Source of the DNA: an uncultured Collinsella sp.
GTDB lineage: Bacteria; Actinomycetota; Coriobacteriia; Coriobacteriales; Coriobacteriaceae
Direction of reading: 5' to 3'
Assembly (NCBI GenBank): GCA_958435945.1
Contig: CAUBIC010000001.1
Span: 444,324-508,323 of the forward strand
DNA length: 64,000 bases
Under the pieces are notes generated by a model. It searched no databases. It worked only from the letters and a program-made list of their open reading frames with translations, and was not told the origin of the DNA. A program made the position numbers and the translations under genes. Below are positions 1-8,214 of the stretch, piece by piece. Every line of letters starts with the position of its first letter. The first letter of the stretch is position 1.

Positions 1-1
1 T

Positions 2-1486
2 CGTCACGCCAAGGGCCAGCCGGTCCTGGTGGGCACCGTCTCCATCGAGAGCTCCGAAAAGCTGTCCGCCGCCCTTACCAAGCGCGGCATCGCGCACGAG
101 GTCCTTAACGCCAAGCACCACGAGCGCGAGGCCCATATCGTGGCCCAGGCTGGTCGCTATGGCGCCGTGACCATCGCTACCAACATGGCCGGCCGTGGTA
201 CCGACATCTTGCTGGGCGGCAACCCCGACGAGCTGGTGCGCGAGCGTCTGGAGTACGAGGGCCTGACCATGGAGGACGTCACGCCCGAGCAGCTCGAGCA
301 GTTTAACGCCGAGGCCAAGGAGACCTGCAAGGCCGAGCGCGAGCGCGTGCTTGCCGCCGGCGGCCTGACCGTCATCGGCACTGAGCGCCATGAGTCCCGC
401 CGTATCGACAACCAGCTGCGTGGCCGTTCCGGCCGTCAGGGCGATCCGGGCGAGACCCAGTTCTACCTGTCGCTCGAGGACGACCTCATGCGCCTGTTTG
501 GCGGCGACAAGATGGACCGCGTCTCCAAGATGATGGTCACGGCCGATATGGGCGATGACATGCCGATCCAGCACAAGATCATTTCCAAGGCCGTCGAGAG
601 CGCCCAGCACAAGGTCGAGAGCATCAACTTCTCCATGCGTAAGAGCGTTCTTGAGTACGACGACGTCATGAACAAGCAGCGCCAGGTCATCTACGCCGAG
701 CGCAACAAGATTCTGGATGGCAAGGACCTGACCGACCACATCACCGAGGTCATGCACGATACCGTGTACCGCTGCGTGCAGGAGTTCTGCACCAAGGACA
801 GCCACGAGGGCGAGCGTGATCTTGAGGGTCTGCGCAAATGGGTCGTCGAGCTGACCGGGCATATCGATACCCCTCAGTTCCCCGACGAGGACTTTGAGGC
901 CCTGGCTGCCGATGTCCTGGCCTATGTTGAGAAGTGCTACAACATGAAGGCTGAGCGTCTGAGCGAGGACCTGATGCGCGAGCTTAATACCCAGGTCATG
1001 CTGCGCGTCATCGATACGCGTTGGATGAACTACCTGCAGGAGATGGACTACCTCAAGACCGGTATCGGCCTGCGCGGCTTTGGCCAGCGCGACCCGCTGG
1101 TCGAGTACAAGACCGAGGCCTACGGCGCGTTCCAGATGCTCGTCGATACCATGTACGAGGATTACCTGCGTACTGTTCTGCGCATTGAGATCAAGGCTGC
1201 CCCGCAGGCTGTGGAGCACAAGGAGGAGCCCGCCCTTAAGGGTGCGCGCTTCTCTGGTCCCGCCGATATCGATGGCGACAACAGCGATTCGGTGCTGCGC
1301 AAGCAGGCTCAGGTGCAGGCTCGTACCGCCGTCCAGGGTGGTCCGGCTGCCGTTAACAACGGCGGCAAGGTGACGACCTACCGCAAGTCCGAGAGCGATG
1401 ACCCTTATGTCAACGTGGGTCGCAACGACCTGTGCCCTTGCGGTAGCGGTAAGAAGTTCAAGTACTGCCACGGCAGGAATCGTTAA
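2..1486 (+). CDS. secA: Preprotein translocase ATPase SecA, C-terminal part (5' truncated by window)
   Basis: SecA is the motor ATPase that pushes unfolded preproteins through the SecYEG channel at the inner face of the membrane. The reading frame is open from base 2, so the gene begins before the window and about the last 495 codons are present. Visible parts are the end of the second helicase domain (VGTVSIESSEKL, ATNMAGRGTDI, the GTERHESRRIDNQLRGRSGRQGDPG block), the helical scaffold region, and a C-terminal zinc motif NDLCPCGSGKKFKYCHG that binds SecB or ribosomes in relatives. The stop codon TAA shares its last base with the prfB start, so the two genes are probably translationally coupled. 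Identification is very secure. Confidence 0.97.
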   Translation, partial: RHAKGQPVLVGTVSIESSEKLSAALTKRGIAHEVLNAKHHEREAHIVAQAGRYGAVTIATNMAGRGTDILLGGNPDELVRERLEYEGLTMEDVTPEQLEQFNAEAKETCKAERERVLAAGGLTVIGTERHESRRIDNQLRGRSGRQGDPGETQFYLSLEDDLMRLFGGDKMDRVSKMMVTADMGDDMPIQHKIISKAVESAQHKVESINFSMRKSVLEYDDVMNKQRQVIYAERNKILDGKDLTDHITEVMHDTVYRCVQEFCTKDSHEGERDLEGLRKWVVELTGHIDTPQFPDEDFEALAADVLAYVEKCYNMKAERLSEDLMRELNTQVMLRVIDTRWMNYLQEMDYLKTGIGLRGFGQRDPLVEYKTEAYGAFQMLVDTMYEDYLRTVLRIEIKAAPQAVEHKEEPALKGARFSGPADIDGDNSDSVLRKQAQVQARTAVQGGPAAVNNGGKVTTYRKSESDDPYVNVGRNDLCPCGSGKKFKYCHGRNR

Positions 1487-2634
1487 TGGCCGAGACTCTA
1501 GAGGTGACGCCCGCCGAGTTGGACGCGTTTGCGGACCGACTCGGCGAGGTCGAGTCGTATCTCCATTTGGACGAGAAGCGTACCCGCGTAACGGAGCTCG
1601 AGGCCAAAAGCGTCGCCCCGGGTTTTTGGGACGACGCCGATGCCGCTCGCGCCACGATGGAGGAGATTGCGCGCGCTAAGGAGGACATCGCCGCCGTGGA
1701 TACGGCGCGCGGTGAGCTCTCCGATGCTCGCGCCGCGTTGGAGCTTGCCGAGGAAATGGGCGATGATCCCGATGCCGCTGCGCTGCGTGAGGAAGCTGCC
1801 GCCACGGCGGAGCGCCTATCCCGCGCCATCGACGAGCTTGAACTTGCGAGCTGGTTTACCGGCGAGTTCGATCACGGCGACGCAATTGTGACCATCAAGC
1901 CCGGGCAGGGTGGCTTGGAGGCCCAGGACTGGACCTTCATGCTCTTTAAGATGTACATGAAGTACTGCCAGCGTCGCGGCTGGAAGGTCACGATTAACGA
2001 CTGCCCCGCTGCCGAGGTCATCGGCATTGATCGCGCGACCTTTACCGTCGAGGGCAAGGACGCGTTTGGCATGCTGCGCGCCGAGGCCGGCGTCCACCGT
2101 CTGGTGCGCATTAGCCCCACCGACGACAAGAAGCGCCGCCAGACCACGTTTGCCGGCGTCGAGGTCATTCCGGTGCTGCCCGACGATATCGATATCGAGA
2201 TTAGTTCCGATGACATTCGCGTCGACGTGTACCATGCAAGCGGCCCGGGCGGTCAGGGTGTCAACACCACCGACTCCGCCGTGCGTGTGACGCATTTCCC
2301 CAGCGGTATCGTGGTCACGTGCCAAAACGAGCGCAGCCAGATTCAAAACAAGGCCGCGTGCATGCAGATCCTCAAGGCGCGCCTGTACGAGATTGAGCTC
2401 GAGAAGCGTGCCGAGGCCCTGGATGAGATTCGCGGACCCAAGACCACAATTGGTTTTGGCAACCAGATCCGCAGCTACGTGCTCTACCCGTACCAGATGG
2501 TTAAGGACCTGCGCACGGGCGTGGAGACCAGCAACGTCGAGGCCGTTCTTGACGATGGCGACCTGGATCCGTTTGTAATTGGCTATCACCGTTGGGCTAC
2601 CGGCAACGCTGACGCGGAGACCCCGTCTGCCTAA
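1486..2634 (+). CDS. prfB: Peptide chain release factor 2 with an SPT instead of SPF codon-recognition tripeptide
   Basis: Release factor 2 ends translation at UGA and UAA codons. The 382-residue protein has the family order: N-terminal coiled region, codon-recognition domain, then the catalytic GGQ loop (ASGPGGQGVNTTDSAV) and the C-terminal RSYVLYPYQMVKDLRTG block. The sequence SGIVVTCQNERSQ is also typical. Two things differ from the textbook case. First, the frame is continuous: the programmed +1 frameshift used by many bacteria at about codon 25 is absent. Second, the tripeptide that reads the stop codon is Ser-Pro-Thr (LVRISPTDDKKRRQTTF), not Ser-Pro-Phe; Thr at this place is the RF1-type residue. 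RF2 rather than RF1 is supported by overall sequence. It overlaps secA by one base. Confidence 0.95.
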   Translation: MAETLEVTPAELDAFADRLGEVESYLHLDEKRTRVTELEAKSVAPGFWDDADAARATMEEIARAKEDIAAVDTARGELSDARAALELAEEMGDDPDAAALREEAAATAERLSRAIDELELASWFTGEFDHGDAIVTIKPGQGGLEAQDWTFMLFKMYMKYCQRRGWKVTINDCPAAEVIGIDRATFTVEGKDAFGMLRAEAGVHRLVRISPTDDKKRRQTTFAGVEVIPVLPDDIDIEISSDDIRVDVYHASGPGGQGVNTTDSAVRVTHFPSGIVVTCQNERSQIQNKAACMQILKARLYEIELEKRAEALDEIRGPKTTIGFGNQIRSYVLYPYQMVKDLRTGVETSNVEAVLDDGDLDPFVIGYHRWATGNADAETPSA

Positions 2635-2801
2635 ACCGCTCGGTTTATGTGGAAATGGATTAAAACCCTCCGAGCAGGGTGGTTTTGTATCCAGAACAAA
2701 CCCTGCGCAGGGGTGGTATTTGTTGGGCGAATCGGTAGAATCGAATACAAGAAGAAGTTCAAAGCGCATCCGATGGGGTGCGCTTTTTTGAGGGAGGCAG
2801 C
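2635..2801. terminator. prfB-yitT spacer with tandem hairpins and a terminator
   Basis: Four potential hairpins follow prfB. AACCGctCGGTT lies just after the stop codon. Two similar hairpins follow at 2662-2687 and 2694-2722, each built on AACCCT...AGGG-TGGT. The last, at 2761-2787, has stem AAAGCGCA/TGCGCTTT followed by a T run and ends just before the ribosome binding site of the next gene. The last looks like an intrinsic terminator or attenuator; the role of the two tandem ones is unknown. Confidence 0.55.
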
Positions 2802-3692
2802 ATGGCATATCGTCTGGACATCAAGCGCATTCTTTCGATGAACTTCTTTCACGATCTACCCCAGATCATGTTGGGGTGTGCCTTGGCCGCCATCGCGACC
2901 GACCTGTTTTTGATTCCCAACGGGCTTGCCGCCGGTGGCGTTACGGGCCTTGCGACGATTATCCAGGCGGTCGGCGCAGCGCGAGGCGTGTCGCTTCCCG
3001 TCGGTATCCAGACCATCGTGATGAATGCCTTGCTGCTGCTGATCGTTATGCGCGAGGGCGGCATGTTCTATGTGGTGCAGACGGCGACGGGCTTCGTGCT
3101 GCTGGGCTTCTTTACCGACCTGTTTGCCCCGTTTGTAGCGCCTCTGGCACATGCGGACCTGATGCTTCCCGCTATGTGGGGCGGCATTATCACGGGCATC
3201 GGTTACGGCATGGTGTTGCGCGCCGGCGCCAACACCGGCGGCTCGGACACGATTGGCCAAATCATCTCGCGTAACACCTCGCTGCCGGTGGGCTCGACCG
3301 TCATGGCAATCGACGTTGCCGTATGTGCGGCGTCGGCCCCGGTCTTCTCGCTCGAAAATGCTCTGTACGCAGGACTTTCGATGGTGATTAGCGGCTATGT
3401 GATCGATGCCGTGGTCGATGGCGGCAATAAGCGTCGTATGGTACTCATCATCTCGGATAACTTCCCCGATATCGCGGCCGACATCATGTATGGTCTGGGA
3501 CGTGGCTGCACCAAATTAAAGGCGACCGGTATGTATTCGGGCGTCGAGAAGCCGGTGATCATGGTGATCGTTAGCCGTCGAGAGCTCAACACCCTCAAAA
3601 CAATCGTACGCGAGCGCGATCCTCACGCCATTGTGACGGTCGCCGACGTTACGGAAGCCTTCGGTGAGGGATTCAAGGACATTAACGCGTAG
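2802..3692 (+). CDS. YitT family membrane protein (DUF161/DUF2179)
   Basis: Predicted integral membrane protein of the YitT family, function not established. The N-terminal ~200 residues hold several hydrophobic helices with the family signature LIPNGLAAGGVTGLATI and the small-residue motif RAGANTGGSDTIGQI. The C-terminal ~90 residues form a soluble DUF2179-like domain (SGVEKPVIMVIVSRRELNTL). The ATG at 2802 is preferred over an upstream GTG at 2778 because AGGGAGG stands 4 bases before it. About 296 residues, normal for the family. It stands alone between a hairpin-rich spacer and the transketolase genes. Confidence 0.88.
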   Translation: MAYRLDIKRILSMNFFHDLPQIMLGCALAAIATDLFLIPNGLAAGGVTGLATIIQAVGAARGVSLPVGIQTIVMNALLLLIVMREGGMFYVVQTATGFVLLGFFTDLFAPFVAPLAHADLMLPAMWGGIITGIGYGMVLRAGANTGGSDTIGQIISRNTSLPVGSTVMAIDVAVCAASAPVFSLENALYAGLSMVISGYVIDAVVDGGNKRRMVLIISDNFPDIAADIMYGLGRGCTKLKATGMYSGVEKPVIMVIVSRRELNTLKTIVRERDPHAIVTVADVTEAFGEGFKDINA

Positions 3693-3938
3693 GCTGAACT
3701 TCGGTTTGCGGATCATTTTTGTGCCGGGGCGAGAGGCAGCCACCGCATCCAAAAGACGTTCACATTGATAAACCGTTTCATCAGCGGTTCTGCCTGCCAA
3801 ATTGTTCAAATAATGATAAAAACTCTGGTAAAGCCATCAGTTTCCAGCATAATGAATGACGTACGTGCATTGCGGCTGTGTTGGGGTTACCTTCTGTGCC
3901 GTGCGCATTTTGCCTAATGAGGATGAAAGGAAGGCACA

Positions 3939-4769
3939 ATGAGCGACGAAGAGCTCAAAAAGGTTGCCAACGAGGTGAGGAAGGGCATCGTCACCGGCGT
4001 GCACGCTGCCAAGTCCGGCCATCCGGGCGGTTCGCTCGGCGCCGCCGACATCATGACCTATCTGTACTTTGAGGAAATGAACGTCGACCCGGCCGATCCC
4101 CGCAAGGCCGATCGCGACCGCTTTGTGCTCTCCAAGGGCCATTGCGCTCCGGGCCTGTACGCCGTACTCGCCGAGCGCGGGTTCTTCCCTAAGGAGGACC
4201 TCGAGACGCTGCGCCATATCGGCAGCCACCTGCAGGGTCACCCCAACATGAACGACACCCCGGGCGTCGACATGTCCACCGGCTCGCTCGGCCAGGGCAT
4301 CTCCGCTGCCGTGGGCATGGCCGTTGCCGCCAAGCACTGGGGCGATACTTACCGCACGTACGCCCTGCTGGGCGATGGCGAGAGCGAGGAAGGCCAGGTC
4401 TGGGAGGCCGCCATGTTTGCCGGCAACCAGCAGCTCGACAACCTCTGCGTGATCGTCGACCACAACGGCCTGCAGATCGATGGCCCCGTTGAGGAGGTCA
4501 ACGACCCCATGCCGCTGGCAGACAAGTTCCGCGCCTTTAAGTTCCACGTGGTGGAGCTTGCCGACGGCAACGACTTCGACCAGATCCGCGCCGCCTTTGC
4601 CGAGGCCCGCGCTACCAAGGGGCAGCCGACCGCCATTATCGCCGAGACCATGAAGGGCAAGGGCGTCTCCTTTATGGAGAACCAGGTGGGTTGGCACGGT
4701 AAGGCCCCCAACGATGAACAGTTTGAGCAGGCCATGGCAGAGCTCACGGCCGCCGGAGAGGAGCTCTAG
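3939..4769 (+). CDS. Transketolase, N-terminal (thiamine diphosphate-binding) subunit
   Basis: This is the N-terminal half of a split transketolase, which moves two-carbon units between sugar phosphates in the non-oxidative pentose phosphate pathway. The 276 residues contain HPGGSLGAADI and the ThDP/Mg motif GDGESEEGQVWEA...HNGLQIDG. A good ribosome binding site (AAGGAAGG) precedes the ATG. The next gene supplies the pyrimidine-binding and C-terminal domains, and the stop codon is one base from its start, so the two subunits are made together as an alpha2-beta2 type enzyme. Split transketolases are common in anaerobes and Archaea. Confidence 0.95.
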   Translation: MSDEELKKVANEVRKGIVTGVHAAKSGHPGGSLGAADIMTYLYFEEMNVDPADPRKADRDRFVLSKGHCAPGLYAVLAERGFFPKEDLETLRHIGSHLQGHPNMNDTPGVDMSTGSLGQGISAAVGMAVAAKHWGDTYRTYALLGDGESEEGQVWEAAMFAGNQQLDNLCVIVDHNGLQIDGPVEEVNDPMPLADKFRAFKFHVVELADGNDFDQIRAAFAEARATKGQPTAIIAETMKGKGVSFMENQVGWHGKAPNDEQFEQAMAELTAAGEEL

Positions 4770-4770
4770 G

Positions 4771-5712
4771 ATGGCAGACGTCAAGAAAATCGCCACGCGC
4801 GTAAGCTACGGCGAGGCCCTCGTCGAGCTCGCCAACGAGCACGATGACTTTGTGGTCCTCGACGCCGACCTGGCCGCCGCCACGCAGACCGGTAAGTTTA
4901 AGGCAGCCTGCCCCGATCGTTTCTTTGATGTGGGCATTGCCGAGAGCAACCTGATGGGCGTCGCCGCCGGTATCGCAACCACCGGCCGCGTTGCCTTCGC
5001 GAGCACCTTTGCCATGTTCGCCGCTGGCCGCGCCTTTGAGCAGGTCCGCAATTCCATCGGCTATCCGCATCTCAACGTCAAGATCGGCGCCACGCACGCC
5101 GGTATTTCGGTGGGCGAGGATGGCGCCACGCATCAGTGCTGCGAGGATATCGCCCTTATGCGCGTTATTCCCGGCATGACCGTCATCGTTCCCGCCGACG
5201 ACGTCGAGGCCCGCGCCGTGACGCGCGCCGCCTACGAGTGCGATGGCCCCGTGTACATGCGCTTTGCCCGTCTGGCTTCGCCGGTCATCAACGACCCCGA
5301 GACCTACAAGTTTGAGCTGGGCCGCGGCATCGTCATGCGCGAGGGCGCCGACGTTACCATCATCGCCTGCGGTCTGATGGTCGGCGAGGCCCTCGAGGCC
5401 GCCGAGCAGCTCGCTGCCGAGGGCATCGACGCCGAGGTCATCAACATGCACACCATCAAGCCCATCGACGCCGACCTGATCGTCAAGAGCGCCACCAAGA
5501 CCGGTCACGTCGTGACCGTCGAGGAGCACTCCGTGATCGGTGGCCTGGGCAGCGCCGTTGCCGACGTCCTGTGCGAGCAGTGCCCGACGCCGCTCAAGAA
5601 GATCGGCGTCAACGACACGTTCGGCGAGTCCGGTCCGGGCGCCGAGCTCCTGCACAAGTACGGCCTGGACGCCGCCAACATCGTGGCGACCACCAAGGAG
5701 TTCTTGGCATAA
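4771..5712 (+). CDS. Transketolase, C-terminal subunit
   Basis: Partner of the preceding gene. Residues 1-170 form the pyrimidine-binding domain, including the catalytic Glu region FFDVGIAESNLMGVAAGIA, ASTFAMFAAGRAFEQVRN and HAGISVGEDGATHQ. The last ~120 residues form the transketolase C-terminal domain (IDAEVINMHTIKPIDADLI, VVTVEEHSVIGGLGSAVAD). The ATG at 4771 follows GGAGAGGAG and a one-base gap from the upstream stop. The open frame extends further 5' but that part is out of the family. Length (313 residues) matches stand-alone C-terminal subunits. A strong terminator follows. Confidence 0.95.
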   Translation: MADVKKIATRVSYGEALVELANEHDDFVVLDADLAAATQTGKFKAACPDRFFDVGIAESNLMGVAAGIATTGRVAFASTFAMFAAGRAFEQVRNSIGYPHLNVKIGATHAGISVGEDGATHQCCEDIALMRVIPGMTVIVPADDVEARAVTRAAYECDGPVYMRFARLASPVINDPETYKFELGRGIVMREGADVTIIACGLMVGEALEAAEQLAAEGIDAEVINMHTIKPIDADLIVKSATKTGHVVTVEEHSVIGGLGSAVADVLCEQCPTPLKKIGVNDTFGESGPGAELLHKYGLDAANIVATTKEFLA

Positions 5713-5760
5713 GGCAAGGCGGATCTCAAGGACTGCTTCGCGAGTACTATGGAAACCCGG

Positions 5761-5793
5761 CAGGGGCGCTCTCTTGGAGGGCGCCCCTGTTTC
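5761..5793 (+). terminator. Intrinsic terminator of transketolase operon
   Basis: Perfect stem CAGGGGCGC / GCGCCCCTG with an 11-base loop followed by TTTC. It lies 48 bases after the transketolase stop codon. Confidence 0.85.
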
Positions 5794-5860
5794 AGTTGCG
5801 GTGCAATAAGGACTGTTTTGCCAGCCTAAAGGCTCAATTAATCCGCATTTCACCGCAGCT
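5794..5860. repeat. 67-nt dispersed palindromic repeat, copy 1
   Basis: Begins AGTTGCGGTG and ends TTTCACCGCAGCT, so the ends pair with each other. The same 67-nt element, with the same ends and a variable middle, occurs at 15223-15289 and 29526-29592. Here it overlaps the last codons of the zinc-ribbon gene on the minus strand. Confidence 0.8.
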
Positions 5861-6565
5861 TCCGAAGGCGTTCCCGCTTGTGCTGGCTCCATCGCGACGA
5901 TTGATTGCGGCTTGGCACAGTGCAGCGACATCGGGGGCATCGCTGCCTCTGTATGTCATGGCGAGCAAAGCGGCATCATAGATTTCATCATTGGTCACAT
6001 CGGCGGCATCAATGGGGCAGAAGGCGAGAATCGAATCCTGTTCTGCAAGCTCGGCCAGATCGATCGTTTCACCCATGGCAAAGGCATCATCGAGGACGAG
6101 TGTGGCACTCGTGCATGGAATTTGATAGATCGTGCCATCCGCAGCGATAGGGGAACCTGCTGCCTCGAGCGTGTAGACACCTTGTATGAGATTGATGCCA
6201 GAGCCATCGGAGGCGACGAACTCAATCCTGTCGACCGTTATTCCGTCGATGGTCTTGCCCGTAATATGTATCGGAACGCGCGATGCCCCGTTATTGGTGT
6301 CCCAGCCCGCAGCCGCGACATCCAGCACAATGGCGTGCTCCGAATGGGCGGATACGAAGTGCGACAACACCTGCCGCAGATGAAGGCCCATACAGCTACC
6401 GCCGACAATGCCAATTACCAGCATGCAGGTAAGGATGACCGCAACGTGGTTCCGAGGCTTTACCCGAAGCTCAGAATCAGCAGAGATGCCATTGACGGCA
6501 GCCCCGCACGCTGTGCAGTACCTCACGCCATCGCGCAACTCAGCTCCACAATAAGGACAATTCAT
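5834..6565 (-). CDS. Zinc-ribbon, single-pass membrane protein of unknown function
   Basis: Predicted 243-residue protein. It starts with a zinc ribbon (MNCPYCGAELRDG, YCTACGAAV: two CxxC pairs), followed by a short polar stretch and one hydrophobic helix (HVAVILTCMLVIGIVGGSCMG). The rest is probably outside the membrane and has a lipoprotein-like beta-rich look (HITGKTIDGITVDRIEFVASDGSGINLIQGVYTLEA). The ATG at 6565 was chosen because it begins at the zinc ribbon and has GGGGG upstream; the frame is open for 25 more codons 5'. The last residues, ending MRIN, are encoded inside the 67-nt repeat at 5794-5860, so the repeat supplies the stop codon. No function can be assigned. Confidence 0.7.
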   Translation of the reverse strand: MNCPYCGAELRDGVRYCTACGAAVNGISADSELRVKPRNHVAVILTCMLVIGIVGGSCMGLHLRQVLSHFVSAHSEHAIVLDVAAAGWDTNNGASRVPIHITGKTIDGITVDRIEFVASDGSGINLIQGVYTLEAAGSPIAADGTIYQIPCTSATLVLDDAFAMGETIDLAELAEQDSILAFCPIDAADVTNDEIYDAALLAMTYRGSDAPDVAALCQAAINRRDGASTSGNAFGSCGEMRIN

Positions 6566-6640
6566 ACTGGCCCCCACAACCATAGGCGTTCCCATCGAGG
6601 CCACTGTAAATCGACAATCCAAATCCAAGTTGCGCAACAA

Positions 6641-6993
6641 TCAAATCAAGCCCACATCAAGAAAAAGCCTCCTTTGGGATAAGGGTCCATCCCAGTCAAG
6701 TACAATTCAGCCCTCAAACATAGCGCTGCTGCACCCAAGTAAAACGCGGCGACCCCTTAGTTACCGCAGGCCGGGCGCAGGGTTACCTCCCAAATCTTTC
6801 CGCAGGACGGAGGAGCTCCCGCCGCACGTAGTGCGCAGCGGGAGCTCCGACATGTCCGAGGACGATTTGGGAGGTAACCCTGCGCCCGGCCGGTGAGACC
6901 AAACCCCGCCATGCTTCTTATGTGCAGCAAAGCTAATGCTGCTAAAATACAAAGCGCTCATGTAGTTTAAACGCACGACGATAAGGAGCACCA
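6641..6993. other. Intergenic region between zinc-ribbon gene and ftsE
   Basis: No convincing gene. It contains the large cruciform repeat at 6769-6891. The stretch CTAAAATAC about 50 bases before ftsE could be a -10 region, with AAGGAG just before the GTG start. Confidence 0.6.
6769..6891. repeat. Large nested inverted repeat (cruciform)
   Basis: The outer arms at 6769-6796 and 6864-6891 pair perfectly over 28 bases. Inside, GGAGCTCCCGC (6812-6822) pairs with GCGGGAGCTCC (6838-6848). The right half, read on the minus strand, matches 63908-63942 almost base for base (CCTCGGACATGTCGGA...CCGCTGCGCAC). This is therefore a dispersed repeat, not only a local terminator. Confidence 0.8.
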
Positions 6994-8214
6994 GTGGGTA
7001 ACCACTTCCGTACCTCCGGTGCGGGCGATGACGCCCCCAAGACGCAGCCAGGCGCCGCGGGCACTCGTTTCGCCACCCCGGATTCAGAGGATCAGCTGTT
7101 TAGCCCGATCCCCGCACAGCCGGCAGATCAGGCACAGCCGGCATCAGATCCCTTTGCCTACAATCCCACCAATGATGTCGAGCTTTCCGAGGCCGCGGGT
7201 TTTGAACCCGTGCAGAAGGTGACCGCTCGCGTGGATCAGCCCCAGGCGGACGCTGTCGCGCCGCAGCCTGTCATGGCCGGTATTCCCGATCCCATGGCTC
7301 CTGCGACTCCGGCGCCACAGCCTGCGCAGTCCGGCCTTTTTGCCGGTATTCCCGATCCTACGCAGCCCGCGGCTCCCGTAGTCGAGAGCGATCAGGCCGC
7401 CGAGGTCGCAAGCCTCGACAATGCGCTCAACAACCCCGACTTTACGTCGGTGTTTGCGCCCATCGATCCGCAGGCCAGCCGCAAGAAGATGGCCAAGCAG
7501 GCCGGTGTCGAGCCCGTCATCCTCATGGAGCACGTCACCAAAATCTACCCGGCACAGCCCAACAAGCCCGCGCTCGACGACATCAACATCGAGATCTATC
7601 CTGGCGAGTTTGTCTTCTTGGTCGGTCACTCCGGCTCGGGTAAGACCACGCTGCTGTCGACGCTCAACCGCGACGTCAAGCCGACGAGCGGCCGCATTTT
7701 GGTCGCCGGCCAGGACCTCATGAAGATCAAGAACCGCAAGGTTCCGTTCTTGCGTCGCCAGATCGGTGCCGTGTTCCAGGACTTTAAGCTTCTGCCTCAG
7801 AAGTCCGCCTACGAAAACGTGGCGTTTGCCCTGCAGTGCATCGGCAAGCCCAAGGGCGTCATTCGCAGCCAGGTGCCCGAGGTGCTTCGCCTGGTCGGCC
7901 TGGCCGATCAGATGGACTCTCTGCCCGATCAGCTGTCCGGTGGCGAGCAGCAGCGTGTCGCCGTTGCCCGCGCTATGGTCAACCGTCCGCCGCTGCTTAT
8001 CTGCGACGAGCCCACGGGCAACCTCGATCCGGCGATTTCGCTGGGCATTATGAAGCTGCTCGAGCGCATTAACCGTACCGGCACCACCGTGATCGTCGCC
8101 ACGCACGACCGCGAGATGGTCGATAGCATGCACCGTCGCGTGATCGCCCTCGAGGGCGGCCACGTAATCCGCGACCAGGAGAGGGGAGGTTACGGCAACT
8201 ATGGCACCAACTAA
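6994..8214 (+). CDS. ftsE: Cell division ATP-binding protein FtsE with long N-terminal extension
   Basis: FtsE is the ABC ATPase that, with FtsX, controls peptidoglycan hydrolases at the division septum. The ABC domain covers about residues 172-406: Walker A GHSGSGKTT (211-219), Q-loop AVFQDFKLLP, signature LSGGEQQR (314-321), Walker B LLICDEPTGNLD and the switch THD. Before it lie ~170 residues rich in Pro, Ala, Gln and Asp, with the hexamer AGIPDP twice (95-100 and 117-122). Normal FtsE is ~220-230 residues, so this extension is unusual. The GTG start has AAGGAG upstream. The extension is in frame with no internal start as well supported. ftsX overlaps the 3' end by 14 bases. Confidence 0.93.
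   Translation: MGNHFRTSGAGDDAPKTQPGAAGTRFATPDSEDQLFSPIPAQPADQAQPASDPFAYNPTNDVELSEAAGFEPVQKVTARVDQPQADAVAPQPVMAGIPDPMAPATPAPQPAQSGLFAGIPDPTQPAAPVVESDQAAEVASLDNALNNPDFTSVFAPIDPQASRKKMAKQAGVEPVILMEHVTKIYPAQPNKPALDDINIEIYPGEFVFLVGHSGSGKTTLLSTLNRDVKPTSGRILVAGQDLMKIKNRKVPFLRRQIGAVFQDFKLLPQKSAYENVAFALQCIGKPKGVIRSQVPEVLRLVGLADQMDSLPDQLSGGEQQRVAVARAMVNRPPLLICDEPTGNLDPAISLGIMKLLERINRTGTTVIVATHDREMVDSMHRRVIALEGGHVIRDQERGGYGNYGTN

Noticed and set aside
1486..1600. Programmed frameshift in prfB
   Set aside because: The frame is open through the usual frameshift place, with no stop codon and no slippery CUU-TGA context.
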